DNA from: Hyphomicrobium sp. | GTDB lineage: Bacteria > Pseudomonadota > Alphaproteobacteria > Rhizobiales > Hyphomicrobiaceae | Length of the DNA: 34,073 bases | NCBI GenBank assembly: GCA_002928395.1 | Contig: PEQZ01000016.1 | Location: 1 to 34,073 of the forward strand | Reading direction: 5' to 3' | Shown here: one piece after another, positions 33,238-34,073 of the stretch | How positions within the stretch are numbered: position 1 is the stretch's first letter | How the letters are laid out: every line of letters begins with the position of its first letter | Notes under the pieces: model-generated | Database searches by the model: none | What the model was told of the DNA's origin: nothing | What the model saw: only the letters and a program-made list of their open reading frames with translations | Translations under genes and position numbers: made by a program

Positions 33238-34073
33238 ATGCAGCAGCCACGACTTCAACCCCGCGGCGTGAGTCCCGGCGCATCCGAGTTTGCGGGCAAG
33301 GTCGCGCTCGTCACCGGCTCCACCAGTGGCATCGGGCTCGGCATCGCAGAGGCGTTCGCAGCCGTTGGACTGAAGGTCGCGATCAACGGCTCGGGGGCGA
33401 CGCCCGCCAAGATCGCCGAGGGTGAGAAGCTGGCGGCCGGGCTCGCGGCCCGCTATGAGACCGACGTCGTTTTCCTCAAGGCGGATCTCCGTCAGCCGGC
33501 CGAAGCGCCACGCCTCGTTTCAGAGGTCTCCCGCGCACTCGGGCCCGTCGACGTCCTCGTCAATAACGCCGGCGTTCAGCACGTGGCGCCGGTAGAAGAC
33601 TTTCCGGCCGACAAGTGGGACGAGATCATCGCGCTCAATCTCTCCGCCGCCTTCCATGCCACCAAGGCCGTGGTGCCCGGCATGAAGGCGCGGAAATGGG
33701 GCCGCATCGTCAACGTGGCGTCCGCGCACTCGCTCGTCGCTTCGCCGATGAAGTCGGCCTACGTAGCGGCCAAGCACGGGCTCAATGGCTTGACCAAGAC
33801 GGTGGCGCTCGAAGTCGCCGAGCACGGCATCACGGTCAACGCACTATGTCCGGGTTACGTGCTGACGCCGCTGGTCGAAAGACAGATCCCCGACACAGCA
33901 AAGGCACGCGGCATGACCGAGATGGAAGTGGTGCGCGACGTTCTGTTGAAGGCGCAGCCGACGCGGCAGTTCGTGACCGCGGAGGAGGTGGCGGCGGCCG
34001 CCGTGTTCCTGTGTTCGGACGGCGCGCGCTCCATCACCGGCATCGCACTGCCCTTGGACGGCGGCTGGACAGC
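33238..34073 (+). CDS. bdhA: 3-hydroxybutyrate dehydrogenase, SDR family (partial at window end)
   Basis: This enzyme interconverts 3-hydroxybutyrate and acetoacetate with NAD, a step of polyhydroxybutyrate breakdown. The visible 278 residues include the cofactor loop TGSTSGIG (26-33), NNAG (109-112), the active-site serine in NVASAHS (S162), and YVAAK (Y175, K179). SAHSLVASPMKSAYVAAKH is characteristic of 3-hydroxybutyrate dehydrogenases. PGYVLTPLVERQIP also fits. An 18-residue N-terminal extension precedes the normal start of the fold. The reading frame is open at the window edge, just after GGWT, where the family usually ends within a few residues. It probably shares a transcript with the phasin gene 30 bp upstream. 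Other SDR substrates are possible but less likely. Confidence 0.82.
   Translation, partial: MQQPRLQPRGVSPGASEFAGKVALVTGSTSGIGLGIAEAFAAVGLKVAINGSGATPAKIAEGEKLAAGLAARYETDVVFLKADLRQPAEAPRLVSEVSRALGPVDVLVNNAGVQHVAPVEDFPADKWDEIIALNLSAAFHATKAVVPGMKARKWGRIVNVASAHSLVASPMKSAYVAAKHGLNGLTKTVALEVAEHGITVNALCPGYVLTPLVERQIPDTAKARGMTEMEVVRDVLLKAQPTRQFVTAEEVAAAAVFLCSDGARSITGIALPLDGGWT

Overview
This is a gene-dense, GC-rich stretch of a Gram-negative chromosome. The gene content points to an alphaproteobacterium, probably Hyphomicrobiales (Rhizobiales): a BcsS-type cellulose-associated outer-membrane protein, a DUF2126 transglutaminase/ATP-grasp cluster, a phasin next to 3-hydroxybutyrate dehydrogenase, a SoxXYZA set, and Tat-exported molybdenum enzymes. 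I see no rRNA, tRNA, CRISPR array, insertion sequence or phage gene. The genus cannot be fixed from this window.

Layout. (1) 3-128: the tail of a secreted protein. (2) 308-6124: a sulfur/redox block. A SoxYZ-like fusion carrier on + converges on a tightly packed - strand operon: 2Fe-2S subunit, molybdopterin hydroxylase, soxX, soxY, soxZ, soxA. No soxB or soxCD is present here. (3) 6666-14870: a peptide-modification block. A large transglutaminase-DUF2126 protein, a fused ATP-grasp/alpha-E protein and a second transglutaminase lie on -. A zinc-ribbon metallopeptidase is divergent on +, possibly followed by a coupled 81-aa ORF. (4) 15102-21090: an unrecognised membrane-anchored protein, a sodium:solute symporter, an alpha/beta hydrolase and a repeat-bearing DUF2147 protein. 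(5) 21454-24491: a DevC/MacB-like exporter operon (permease, ATPase, HlyD-type adaptor), with the permease broken by an apparent one-base deletion. (6) 24573-30904: an RND efflux operon on - (TetR regulator, adaptor, RND pump) and a glycine-rich DUF533 protein. The regulator also carries an apparent one-base deletion. (7) 31235 to the end: bcsS on -, then phasin and 3-hydroxybutyrate dehydrogenase on + (polyhydroxybutyrate metabolism; the last gene runs off the window).

The two blocks that most deserve attention are the SoxXYZA set joined to a molybdenum hydroxylase without the usual Sox catalytic partners, and the transglutaminase/ATP-grasp/alpha-E cluster with its divergent metallopeptidase. 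The two frameshifts, in the ABC permease and the TetR repressor, are either recent mutations with clear consequences or assembly errors, and raw reads would settle which.
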